Of a stretch of DNA of 6,351 bases, positions 1 to 5,803 are shown in pieces. Location: the NCBI GenBank assembly GCA_003086435.1, contig QEFD01000127.1, positions 1 to 6,351 of the forward strand. The letters are read 5' to 3'. Every line of letters begins with the position of its first letter. Positions within the stretch are counted from its first letter, which is position 1. The position numbers and the translations under genes were made by a program. The notes beneath the pieces were generated by a model. That model was not told the DNA's origin, searched no databases, and saw only the letters and a list, made by a program, of their open reading frames with translations. The stretch is from Acidianus hospitalis (lineage in GTDB: Archaea > Thermoproteota > Thermoprotei_A > Sulfolobales > Sulfolobaceae).

Positions 1-1281
1 CCCCTGGTAATTACAGTAGAGTTACTCTCTGAGGAAGTTAACGGTGAGGTCGTACCTCCTTCTTCTCCAATCGACCCACAAAGCCCAGTTTTCCTACCTT
101 CACTTGACTTCATAAAGGAAATGTTGGGAATTCCTGAGGAAGGAGTAAGGATAGGAAGAGTAGTTGAAGGCTATAGGGAAATCGAAGTTGACGTAAAACT
201 GAGCAAAGAGGCTTTAAAACACCACGTTTTAGTAGTAGGTACTACCGGTGCGGGTAAAACAAACCTACTAAAGGTAATAATGAAGAACTCTGAAACTCCC
301 CTGATAGTGTTTGACATCCAAGGAGATTACATAAAGCCCGCAGTAGAAATGGGAGGCTCTATCATAGTTCCAGTAACTAGGGATTACCAAATGGGAATTA
401 CTGACTTTGTAGACGTCTTCCTAAAGAGGAGCAACTTGTCTGGATATAAAATAAGTAAGGTGGAAGGTGACAGACTGATCTTGAGTGACGGAAAATCGTC
501 ATTTAACCTCTATTTAATAGGCTTCAGGTTACCGGAAAATTATAAACTGCTACCCGATGTTTCCCCTTATTTCAGCCCGCAGGGAGGAGAGTTCTTTAAG
601 ATAGTCTCAGAAGATTGCGTAGGTAAGAACGACGTTATTGACAATTGGGAAAATAACTGCAGGGAAATTATGGATGAGCTGGGAGTGCACAGAGAAACTC
701 AGAACAACATAGTGAGGTCTGTTACCTTACTTTCCCAGAGCGGGATAATTGACGTATCCTTTGGCAAGGGCTATTACCAAGAACCGAACTACGAAGAAAT
801 AATGAAAAGCAAGGCGGTAGTTGATTTAAGGTGGGCTTTAGAGAGGGGAGTAGACTCAGCAACTATTGCCTCTTTCCTCATTATTAATAAGATATTCAAG
901 ATAATAGACGACCGTTATAAGAAAGAAGGGAAAGAAACTGAGTATTTAATGATCTTCGACGAGGCCCACGAGTACTTCCCTCAAGGTAAGAGGGAAGAAA
1001 ACAAGGAACCTCTAGAGAGGTTAATTAATAAGATTATGAGGCTTGGAAGGGTTAGGGGGATAGGCACAATTCTAGCAACGCACAGGCCTACGGACTTAAA
1101 CGACCTCATCCTTACTTTAACTAATACAAAGGTCGCAATGAGGGCTGATGAAGACGCATTAAAGAGGATTGGAATGGAAAAGTACTCAAAAGTCCTAAGC
1201 GTTTCCCCGCCGGGGTTCGGAATAATCTCTTCGTACACGATAAAGGTAAACAACTTGACCTTTAGGAGTGAAAAATACTAA
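1..1281 (+). CDS. HerA/FtsK-like (DUF87-type) ATPase, 5'-truncated by window edge
   Basis: A P-loop ATPase of the HerA/FtsK group, ring-forming DNA translocases. The reading frame is open from base 1, so the ATG at 121 is an internal methionine and the true start lies outside the window; 426 residues are visible. Seen, numbered from the 121 methionine: Walker A GTTGAGKTN at residues 40-48 (bases 238-264), Walker B LMIFDEAHE at 276-284 with Asp280 and Glu281, the motif GRVRGIGTILATHRP at 309-323 that holds the candidate arginine finger and the sensor-like segment, and a C-terminal stretch typical of HerA-like proteins. No membrane segment is evident. A HerA-type N-terminal beta-barrel would lie largely off the left edge. 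Classical archaeal HerA works with the nuclease NurA in end resection, and HerA homologues also occur in defence modules. Which applies here cannot be decided without the upstream gene. The family is confident; the exact role is not. Confidence 0.88.
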   Translation, partial: PLVITVELLSEEVNGEVVPPSSPIDPQSPVFLPSLDFIKEMLGIPEEGVRIGRVVEGYREIEVDVKLSKEALKHHVLVVGTTGAGKTNLLKVIMKNSETPLIVFDIQGDYIKPAVEMGGSIIVPVTRDYQMGITDFVDVFLKRSNLSGYKISKVEGDRLILSDGKSSFNLYLIGFRLPENYKLLPDVSPYFSPQGGEFFKIVSEDCVGKNDVIDNWENNCREIMDELGVHRETQNNIVRSVTLLSQSGIIDVSFGKGYYQEPNYEEIMKSKAVVDLRWALERGVDSATIASFLIINKIFKIIDDRYKKEGKETEYLMIFDEAHEYFPQGKREENKEPLERLINKIMRLGRVRGIGTILATHRPTDLNDLILTLTNTKVAMRADEDALKRIGMEKYSKVLSVSPPGFGIISSYTIKVNNLTFRSEKY

Positions 1282-1333
1282 GAGGATACTCAATAATCTC
1301 ATATGTTATACGTTTCAAAAGGCATAGAAAATA

Positions 1334-1350
1334 TTATTTATTATTTTTTA
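1334..1350 (+). terminator. T-rich candidate terminator after the HerA-like gene
   Basis: An A/T-only stretch ending in a run of six T (1344-1349) lies about 60 bases after the TAA of the HerA-like gene. Archaeal transcription commonly ends at T-rich tracts without a hairpin. No stem is visible. The same bases overlap a possible TATA box, so the call is tentative. Confidence 0.3.
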
Positions 1351-1356
1351 TATAAA
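1346..1356 (+). promoter_or_regulatory. Candidate TATA box in front of the CRISPR-like repeats
   Basis: The string TTTTATATAAA matches the crenarchaeal TATA consensus. Counting about 26 bases downstream puts a start site near 1378, roughly 95 bases before the first 24-nt repeat. That would suit a leader promoter transcribing the repeats on the + strand. The region is so AT-rich that chance matches are likely. Confidence 0.28.
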
Positions 1357-1473
1357 CGCATAATATCTTTCCGAAATCTATTAATATACGTCGAATTCTT
1401 TGGAATCAATAAAAGGAAATAATCTTTAACTATGCAGTCAAATGTTTAGCTATATTAGAGAAAAACTGAACTT

Positions 1474-1617
1474 ATAATAAGTTAGCTCAATTAAAAGCGG
1501 GGGGTGCTGGAGTGTCACTGCAAGTCCAGCCATAATAAGTTAGCTCAATTAAAAGATACCAACACTAATAATACAACTAGGTTAATATTGTGTTAAAATA
1601 AGTCAGAAAATTATTGT
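1474..1617 (+). CRISPR. Candidate mini-CRISPR: two perfect 24-nt repeats plus one degenerate copy
   Basis: Seen: an identical 24-nt sequence at 1474-1497 and 1532-1555, beginning ATAATAAG and ending CAATTAAAAG, separated by 34 bases. A third, degenerate copy at about 1595-1617 matches 10 of its first 12 bases and then needs a one-base gap; it is separated from copy two by 39 bases. Known: Sulfolobales repeats are 24-25 nt and end in the handle ATTGAAAG, the last repeat of an array is often degenerate, and spacers are usually somewhat longer than 34 nt. Here the last eight bases are ATTAAAAG, one mismatch from that handle, which sets the orientation as + strand with the worn repeat at the distal end. 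The alternative is an unrelated tandem duplication. Type I-D cas genes lie about 2.5 kb to the right, though the large intervening distance and divergent repeat leave the pairing uncertain. Confidence 0.5.
1498..1531 (+). other. GC-rich spacer 1 of the candidate mini-CRISPR
   Basis: This 34-base unit sits between the two perfect repeats. 23 of its 34 bases are G or C, including a run of six G (1499-1504), in strong contrast to the AT-rich flanks. It also holds a perfect 6-bp inverted repeat, GCTGGA (1506-1511) with TCCAGC (1525-1530), around a 13-base loop. A foreign-derived spacer would explain the composition; a structured RNA element is the alternative. Confidence 0.45.
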
Positions 1618-1630
1618 ATACCTCTGGAAG

Positions 1631-1645
1631 AAAAATTCGTTTTTT
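1631..1645. terminator. Symmetric A5-TTCG-T6 element, possible bidirectional terminator
   Basis: AAAAA (1631-1635), TTCG (1636-1639) and TTTTTT (1640-1645) form a small symmetric element between the + strand CRISPR-like repeats and the 3' end of the minus-strand nucleotidyltransferase gene. It presents a T run to both strands, as expected where convergent units end. The stem is pure A-T and weak, so the T runs rather than a hairpin would carry any activity. Confidence 0.3.
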
Positions 1646-1665
1646 AAGAGGGCGAATTAACTAAT

Positions 1666-2188
1666 TTAAATAAATTCTTTAACTCTTTCTTCATTCATTT
1701 TTCTGCCTAGAGTAATTACCTTATCCCAATTAATCTGGTCTTTTATAAGCCTAAATCTACTTACATCGATATCTCTTATACCTTCTTTTCTATTGGCTTG
1801 AATCACAGCGTACGCTTCCAAACTTAATGTCCAGTACGATATACCGTCTCTTTCCTTAAATAAAATCTCGTCAGCAAATAGAGTTAACGGCGACTCCTCT
1901 TTAGGTGGAGCAAAAATCTCTATCGAAACTCCGTATTTGGTAAATAAGTGATAAATTGTTTCTCTATTTTTAACAAAAACTTCTATTCTTACGTTTTCCT
2001 CACTAAATGCCTTCCTATACGCATTAACGAAAACAGTGTGCGGATAAACGTCTGAGAGTAAGTCTATATCCTTACTCTCAAATGCTATTCCTAAGTTTAC
2101 ATATATTATTTGAGACCCATAAATGACTACTGGTATCTCTAAGGACTTATAGAACTTTTGTAAAACTGGTAGATGGAGAGAACTTCAT
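1666..2188 (-). pseudogene. Nucleotidyltransferase-fold protein (MNT/AbiEii-like), frameshifted near the 5' end
   Basis: A frame of 172 sense codons with no early ATG, GTG or TTG runs from 2184 to the TAA at 1666-1668. It carries the nucleotidyltransferase signature: VVIYGSQ with the Gly-Ser pair at 2118-2113, then KDIDLL with the two metal-binding aspartates at 2070-2062, then RIEVFVK, whose Glu sits about where a third carboxylate is expected. The start is supplied by the ATG at 2188, which overlaps the upstream gene's stop as ATGA and opens MKFSPSTSFTKVL before a TAA. Removing one T from the TTTT run (plus-strand AAAA, 2162-2165) or one A from the next AAAA joins the two frames as MKFSPSTS-LQKFYKSLEIP. 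Causes could be a sequencing error, a recent mutation or programmed +1 shifting. Such proteins are often one half of toxin-antitoxin or abortive-infection pairs; the partner would be the overlapping upstream gene. Function is inferred from motifs only. Confidence 0.62.
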
Positions 2189-2583
2189 ACTAGCCAAAAG
2201 ATTCCACACCCTTTAGCTATGTAACGTATTAATTCCTTATCATCTATTGGAATAAAGGAGCTTCTCTTCCCTTCAATATTAAAATTACACGATTCTCTTA
2301 ATTCCTCACAGGAATGAAGATTTAACCAATCCTCCACCAAATCTTTACAATTATCAATTAGGTATTTAACGTGCTGCATGTATTCCCTTACATTCGGGAA
2401 TTTAGGAGAAAAATCTTTAGGAATCCACCTCAAATAATCAGTAAGTACTAAAATTGCAACCTTGTCCTTATTCTTAATAGCCTCATCCATAAGAAGCTCC
2501 CACTCATCTAACGATTGTACATTATACAGCTCCTCAAGCCTCATATGATACTCTACTAAATCCCGCAATAATAAATTTTCCAA
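2185..2583 (-). CDS. Hypothetical protein of up to 132 aa, ATGA-coupled to the nucleotidyltransferase gene
   Basis: I do not recognise this protein. It is acidic and largely helical in look, with Leu/Glu-rich N- and C-terminal stretches, two cysteines in an HSCEELRESC segment, and no signal peptide or membrane span. The frame opens with TTG at 2583, just after an in-frame TAA two codons earlier. The first ATG is at 2544 (MRLEELYNVQ) and could equally be the start, giving 119 aa. A TATA-like TTTTAA on the minus strand (2601-2606) lies about 20 bases before the TTG. Its TGA overlaps the ATG of the nucleotidyltransferase gene, a coupling typical of two-gene toxin-antitoxin units. A single R-x4-H string (REYMQH, about residue 66) recalls the HEPN toxin motif, but the fold cannot be judged by eye and chance is a fair explanation. 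Confidence 0.6.
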   Translation of the reverse strand: MENLLLRDLVEYHMRLEELYNVQSLDEWELLMDEAIKNKDKVAILVLTDYLRWIPKDFSPKFPNVREYMQHVKYLIDNCKDLVEDWLNLHSCEELRESCNFNIEGKRSSFIPIDDKELIRYIAKGCGIFWLV

Positions 2584-3165
2584 GAATTAAACATCATGAG
2601 TTAAAAGATACTTTGCCTAACTTAATTCTCGTACGGAGATCTGAAGGTATTTTGCCCAATTGAGTCATCATAATGTCTATTTCAATTCTACGATTATCGC
2701 ATTTACCTTCTTACTTAATCTCAATCCCAGAAGGTATAGGTTAATTGCGTGTAAATAAAGGCTTTATAGAGGAGAGTTCTACTTGATACTAGTCGAAGAT
2801 ATTGAAAGTCGTGAGCCAACTTTAAGAATTTTATGCGAAGAGAAGCCATAATTCCTTAAATAGTAGCTTACGAATTTTTCAGTGAGTTTTATTAAAGCTT
2901 GCTATTGTTCTTAAATTAACAAACTGAAAGATTTTGAAATGGTAAAGTTTAAATGACGCGGTTGATGATATAATAGTGCTTAAGAGAGATAATATTTCAA
3001 AAACATTATTAGCAGCAGCTAGGAGGCTTAAGCTAGAGTCATGATTATATTAAGCTGAAGTAAGGCATGAGGTTGTGATCTTAGTCATAGTCATGTTAAC
3101 CCTAGAAGCTTGAAGGACTATTCCACTAGCGTTAAGTATTTTAGTATCAGTTTTAAGAATAATGT
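2584..3165. other. 582-bp interval with only short ORF remnants
   Basis: No intact gene is visible on either strand. Several short frames have protein-like composition: 2783-2851 (+), 22 residues from a TTG preceded by GAGGAGAG, starting LILVEDIESREP; 2946-3044 (+), 32 residues containing DDIIVLKRDNISKTLLAAAR; and 3110-3169 (+), 19 residues ending by overlap with the next ORF. Being broken and adjacent to a decayed toxin gene, they are best read as remains of one or more genes, but I cannot name any family. Confidence 0.45.
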
Positions 3166-3285
3166 ATGAAGTACTTTAAAAAGATTTTAGAAGCCTCAAA
3201 TTCTTCTTACGAGTTCTTCTTAAATTATGGAGGTAAAAGGTCAGAAGAAACTATCAGAGAATGGCGGGATAAAAATTGGCAGTAG
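3166..3285 (+). CDS. Short antitoxin-like ORF (39 aa), probable remnant of the VapC partner
   Basis: An ATG-started frame of 39 residues (MKYFKKILEA at the start, ETIREWRDKNWQ at the end) whose TAG overlaps the start of the PIN-domain gene by 10 bases. A small gene directly upstream of and overlapping vapC is the usual place of its antitoxin, and the charged, helical C-terminal half looks like a toxin-binding tail. VapB proteins are normally about 70-90 residues with an N-terminal DNA-binding domain. None is visible here, so this is probably a truncated copy whose front half has decayed into the preceding region. The identification rests on position, not on a recognised motif. Confidence 0.42.
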   Translation: MKYFKKILEASNSSYEFFLNYGGKRSEETIREWRDKNWQ

Positions 3286-3685
3286 TTGACGCCTCTGTAG
3301 TTATAAAGTGGTTCGCTAACGAAGAGAACAGCAAAGACGCATTGCTGCTTAAAGAAGCCTACGAGAAAGGTCTAGAGGATTTATCGGCACCGTGCATTTT
3401 ACCTTTTGAAGTATTAAACGGACTAAAGTACACCTATAACTTAGGAGAAAAGAGCTTCAAGAAGTTGCAAGAGTACTTTCCGACTTTCAAATAACCCTTT
3501 ATGATTTTGAGAAGATAATGGATGAGATTTCTAAAATCTCCCTCACTTACGGGATTACGATTCCGCTTACGTAACTCTAGGCAAAGTCCTTGGAGAAAAA
3601 GTTTTATACTGCAGATGAAAAAGTATTGAGGAAAGTTAAGGACTTACCTTTCGTAATTCATATAAGAGACTACAAAATACCGTAA
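3276..3685 (+). pseudogene. vapC: PIN-domain toxin VapC, broken by about three frameshifts
   Basis: The intact family member is a metal-dependent ribonuclease toxin of about 125-140 residues. The first segment, from a TTG at 3276, reads MAVVDASVVIKWF with the first catalytic Asp (residue 5) and LPFEVLNGL with the conserved Glu (residue 45), and is open until the TAA at 3492-3494. Homology then continues in other frames: LSDFQITLYDFEKIMDEIS (to about 3555), then YDSAYVTLGKVLGEK (3556-3600) with the third Asp, then FYTADEKVLRKV (from 3602) with the fourth Asp, finishing HIRDYKIP and TAA at 3683-3685. The frame changes are near 3475, near 3553 and at the A run before 3601. Rejoined, the protein would be about 136 residues, so only small indels are missing. 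All four acidic motifs survive at DNA level, which suggests recent inactivation or poor base calling. The visible 72-residue product would lack the rest of the active site. Confidence 0.8.
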
Positions 3686-4118
3686 AGATGAATTCAAACT
3701 TTAGAACAAAAAGCCTAAAGATGTTAGTTAAGGTTGGAAAGAATTAGCGTTACATCCAAAACGAAAAATTCACGTTATACCACAAGTTAAGGTTGGAAAG
3801 AATTAGCGTATCCGTTAATTATTAATTTCCTCTTCTATTACATTTTTACAGAATGAGACTAACTAGATCATTATAAGGCCTAAAAATTATCGTCTCGTAG
3901 CGTAAGGTTACGTGATTAAATCTCTAGTCCTAGTTAAGTTCCTTTCTAACGTCATACTATAGTTCTTTGTAACCTTAATAGTGTGTACGGAATCAAAAAA
4001 TATAACAATCAAGGATTAATTAAACCGCCTTCATCACCATACCTAGCATTAACAGTTAGAGGACCTTTTCGCTCAACACCAGTATATAAAACTATTTCTT
4101 AGAGTTACTCAACATGAG
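3686..4118. other. Gene-free interval between the vapC pseudogene and csc1
   Basis: No credible coding frame is present on either strand. Besides the 25-nt direct repeats it holds a near-palindrome CGTAAGGTTACG (3901-3912), and a 9-base inverted repeat TAAGGTTAC (3903-3911) with GTAACCTTA (3969-3977). A TATATAAAA string at 4083-4091 could act as a TATA box on + or as part of the transcript end of the cas operon on minus. Nothing else stands out. Confidence 0.5.
3726..3809. repeat. Pair of perfect 25-nt direct repeats with a 34-nt spacer, possible second mini-CRISPR
   Basis: Seen: the same 25 bases, beginning AGTTAAGGTTGG and ending GAATTAGCGT, at 3726-3750 and 3785-3809, separated by 34 bases of unrelated sequence (3751-3784). 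Repeat length and regular spacing match a CRISPR unit, and the spacing equals that of the repeat pair at 1474-1555. Against the common 25-nt Sulfolobales repeat, as I remember it, TTAA (positions 3-6) and GAATT (16-20) line up without gaps, but the 3' handle ATTGAAAG is absent in both orientations. I see no third copy. Other readings are a binding-site pair or a simple duplication. Confidence 0.4.
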
Positions 4119-4784
4119 TCAGACTTCTTCAATAAATTCCGGTAAAGGCAAATAAATTTCCTCGTTCTCATCCTTAAACCTTATTCCTCTTTCTGCACTG
4201 CCTCCAAACACAACGTTCCCCTCCTTATGCCTCAATAGGGTAAACCCACCCTCAGATTTAACGTCCTTGCCATTATAAGCAACATTAGGAGAGAAAGACG
4301 TCTTTAATTCCTCATAATCCTTAACCTCTTTAAGGTAAACTTTCATGATCCCCCTCTTCACTCCAAGTCTTATGTACTTAACGTTTAACGGCTCAGATGA
4401 GATTACGTAAGTAGTTGCCTTAGAGCCCACAGAAATTACGTTATTAGTAGTAAGTATAGGTACTGCCCACCTAGTTTGAGGCTTATATAGAACGTAGTCG
4501 CTTTCACTCATAGACATTGTTAACCTCATGTAAAAAGTCCTGTCGAAAACTGCGGGATAGACGTAAATTCCCCCTTCTTTATACAGCGTCTTAATTCCTT
4601 TATAAGAGGGACTATTATATGGGCCTACGTAACTCTCCTCAACTAACCTACCTAAAAAGGCTATTGTCAAAGGGTAATTATGAATTACTGGCATCACTTT
4701 CTGTACGTAACCGGAGGAGTGAGGATAAGTTAAAGAATTAAACCAAAAGATACTGTGGGCTGTTAATTCAGCCTTATATATCAT
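4119..4784 (-). CDS. csc1: Csc1 (Cas5d), type I-D Cascade subunit
   Basis: The Cas5-type subunit of type I-D complexes, which caps the crRNA 5' handle and contacts the large subunit at the PAM end. The 221-residue product opens MIYKAELTAHSIFWFNS and has the family-like segment VIHNYPLTIAFLGR at residues 33-46, then VYPAVFDRTFYMRLTM (75-90) and an RRM-like core rich in beta strands, ending PLPEFIEEV. Length fits Csc1 proteins. The ATG overlaps the csc2 stop by four bases (ATGA), and an AGGAGGAG Shine-Dalgarno lies six bases upstream inside csc2, so translation is coupled to the backbone subunit. It is the last gene of the visible operon; no cas6 or adaptation genes follow to the left. Identification comes from overall sequence style plus the certain csc2 neighbour. 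Confidence 0.87.
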   Translation of the reverse strand: MIYKAELTAHSIFWFNSLTYPHSSGYVQKVMPVIHNYPLTIAFLGRLVEESYVGPYNSPSYKGIKTLYKEGGIYVYPAVFDRTFYMRLTMSMSESDYVLYKPQTRWAVPILTTNNVISVGSKATTYVISSEPLNVKYIRLGVKRGIMKVYLKEVKDYEELKTSFSPNVAYNGKDVKSEGGFTLLRHKEGNVVFGGSAERGIRFKDENEEIYLPLPEFIEEV

Positions 4785-5803
4785 TCCTCTCCTCCTGAAG
4801 ACTTGCCTTTTTTCTTTCCTTTCCCTCCAGTTCTGTTTTCAACGACGTTAATGAACTCCCTTATTTTCCCCGCGTAATCGAGGCTATCCTCCCAAGCTTC
4901 CTTATAATTAACTTGATAAGAGTACTCGGTAAAGCCCTTGGTCTTTAATAATTCACTCACTTCTCCAACGTATTCCTCTGCATCCATCATTTCACCCTTA
5001 TGCTTTCCTACTATCTCCCTCATTATATCGTAACTGCTTATAGTCTCCCTTTCCGAGAACTTAACACCGAGTATTCTAGTTTCCACACTACCGTATTTAG
5101 TCTCTCCACCTCCCAACCTCGTTATTCCAGGCAATGCGTCCAGAACTACTTCAAACTCGTTCTTAGTCAAGTCGTAGGCAGTGGATTTTCCTATGAAAAC
5201 TACTCCGGGAGAAACGTGAAGGTCGGAATACAAACTTTGCCCAGTATAACTTACTCCATCGGCAACCTTGTTGTGCGTCAACTCCATTACAGCCTTTTTA
5301 TAATCAACTAAGGAAAAGGCTATATCGTGGGCCACCCTGCTCTTTATTCCATAGGCAGTGTTCAGATCGTTCATCATACTATCGTCAGTTATGTTCCCTA
5401 GTATAGTGCAAGAAGGACAGTAACCGCACATGCCTATGTCTGTTGAGGAAGTCCTCTCTTGGGGTGGGGCAATATAACAATTCCACTCTCCTTCAGTCCT
5501 CTTATATCCTAGGCTCTTGGCTGTTTCCCTTATCTTATCCTTAAATTGAGCATCAAATTTTGAGTATTCCCTCCTAAGGTTCTCAAGCATTACTCTCCTT
5601 AACTTCGCTTGAATCTTTTCCGGCAAGATTACGGGTAGTTCGTAGTTCTCCTTGTTAACAACTACGCTTATAGTGCTGATATCTCCTACTCCTTCAGTCC
5701 TAAAAAGTGGGATTCCCTTTGATATTATAACATATACTATTTCTGCCTTCACTCCTTTAGAGAATATTCTATCTTTTTCTCCCCTTACCCTAAACTGAGT
5801 CAT
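4781..5803 (-). CDS. csc2: Csc2 (Cas7d), type I-D Cascade backbone subunit
   Basis: The repeated Cas7-family backbone that wraps the crRNA spacer in the type I-D effector complex. The 340-residue product has the diagnostic cysteine cluster MCGYCPSCTILG (Cys126, Cys129, Cys132, with Cys109 nearby as a possible fourth ligand), consistent with the zinc-binding insertion of Csc2. A glycine-rich loop, LPGITRLGGGETKYG (224-238), lies where Cas7 proteins bind the crRNA backbone. The tail from about residue 326 is Gly/Lys-rich (GGKGKKKGK) and probably disordered. The start ATG at 5803 is supported by AAAGGTGA six bases upstream, complementary to the archaeal 16S rRNA end, and by an ATGA overlap with the preceding small-subunit gene. 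The stop overlaps csc1 in the same way. The reading frame is intact, with no odd residues seen. Confidence 0.93.
   Translation of the reverse strand: MTQFRVRGEKDRIFSKGVKAEIVYVIISKGIPLFRTEGVGDISTISVVVNKENYELPVILPEKIQAKLRRVMLENLRREYSKFDAQFKDKIRETAKSLGYKRTEGEWNCYIAPPQERTSSTDIGMCGYCPSCTILGNITDDSMMNDLNTAYGIKSRVAHDIAFSLVDYKKAVMELTHNKVADGVSYTGQSLYSDLHVSPGVVFIGKSTAYDLTKNEFEVVLDALPGITRLGGGETKYGSVETRILGVKFSERETISSYDIMREIVGKHKGEMMDAEEYVGEVSELLKTKGFTEYSYQVNYKEAWEDSLDYAGKIREFINVVENRTGGKGKKKGKSSGGEE
4789..4796 (-). promoter_or_regulatory. Shine-Dalgarno of csc1
   Basis: AGGAGGAG on the minus strand, about six bases before the csc1 ATG and embedded in the last codons of csc2. It supports the ATG at 4784 as the start and independent reinitiation at the ATGA junction. 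Confidence 0.75.

Larger units (their letters stand above)
1282..1473 (+). other. AT-rich gene-free interval, possible CRISPR leader
   Basis: No coding frame of convincing length is present on either strand between the HerA-like stop and the first repeat. The stretch is very AT-rich with A and T tracts. CRISPR leaders of Sulfolobales are AT-rich and lie upstream of the first repeat, so position and composition fit, but I see no leader motif I can name. Confidence 0.35.

Noticed and set aside
121..123. ATG at 121 as the start of the HerA-like gene
   Set aside because: The frame is open and protein-like (PLVITVELLSEEVNGEV at the left edge) back to base 1, so this methionine is internal.
981..1253. 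90-codon open frame on the minus strand inside the HerA-like gene
   Set aside because: It lies wholly opposite the conserved Walker B and arginine-finger region of a clear gene, and its translation has no recognisable domain.
1498..1531. GC-rich segment as part of a tRNA or C/D box RNA
   Set aside because: The segment is too short for a tRNA, has no T-loop or anticodon arm pattern, and no C (RTGATGA) or D (CTGA) box at suitable positions on either strand.
2554..2595. Minus-strand ATGATG frame just upstream of the 132-codon gene as its true start
   Set aside because: It is in a different frame and ends in TAG after 13 codons. Joining it would require another frameshift for which there is no conserved sequence to argue.
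5000..5311. 103-codon + strand frame opposite csc2
   Set aside because: Antisense to the conserved glycine-rich loop region of csc2; no Shine-Dalgarno and no protein-like motif.
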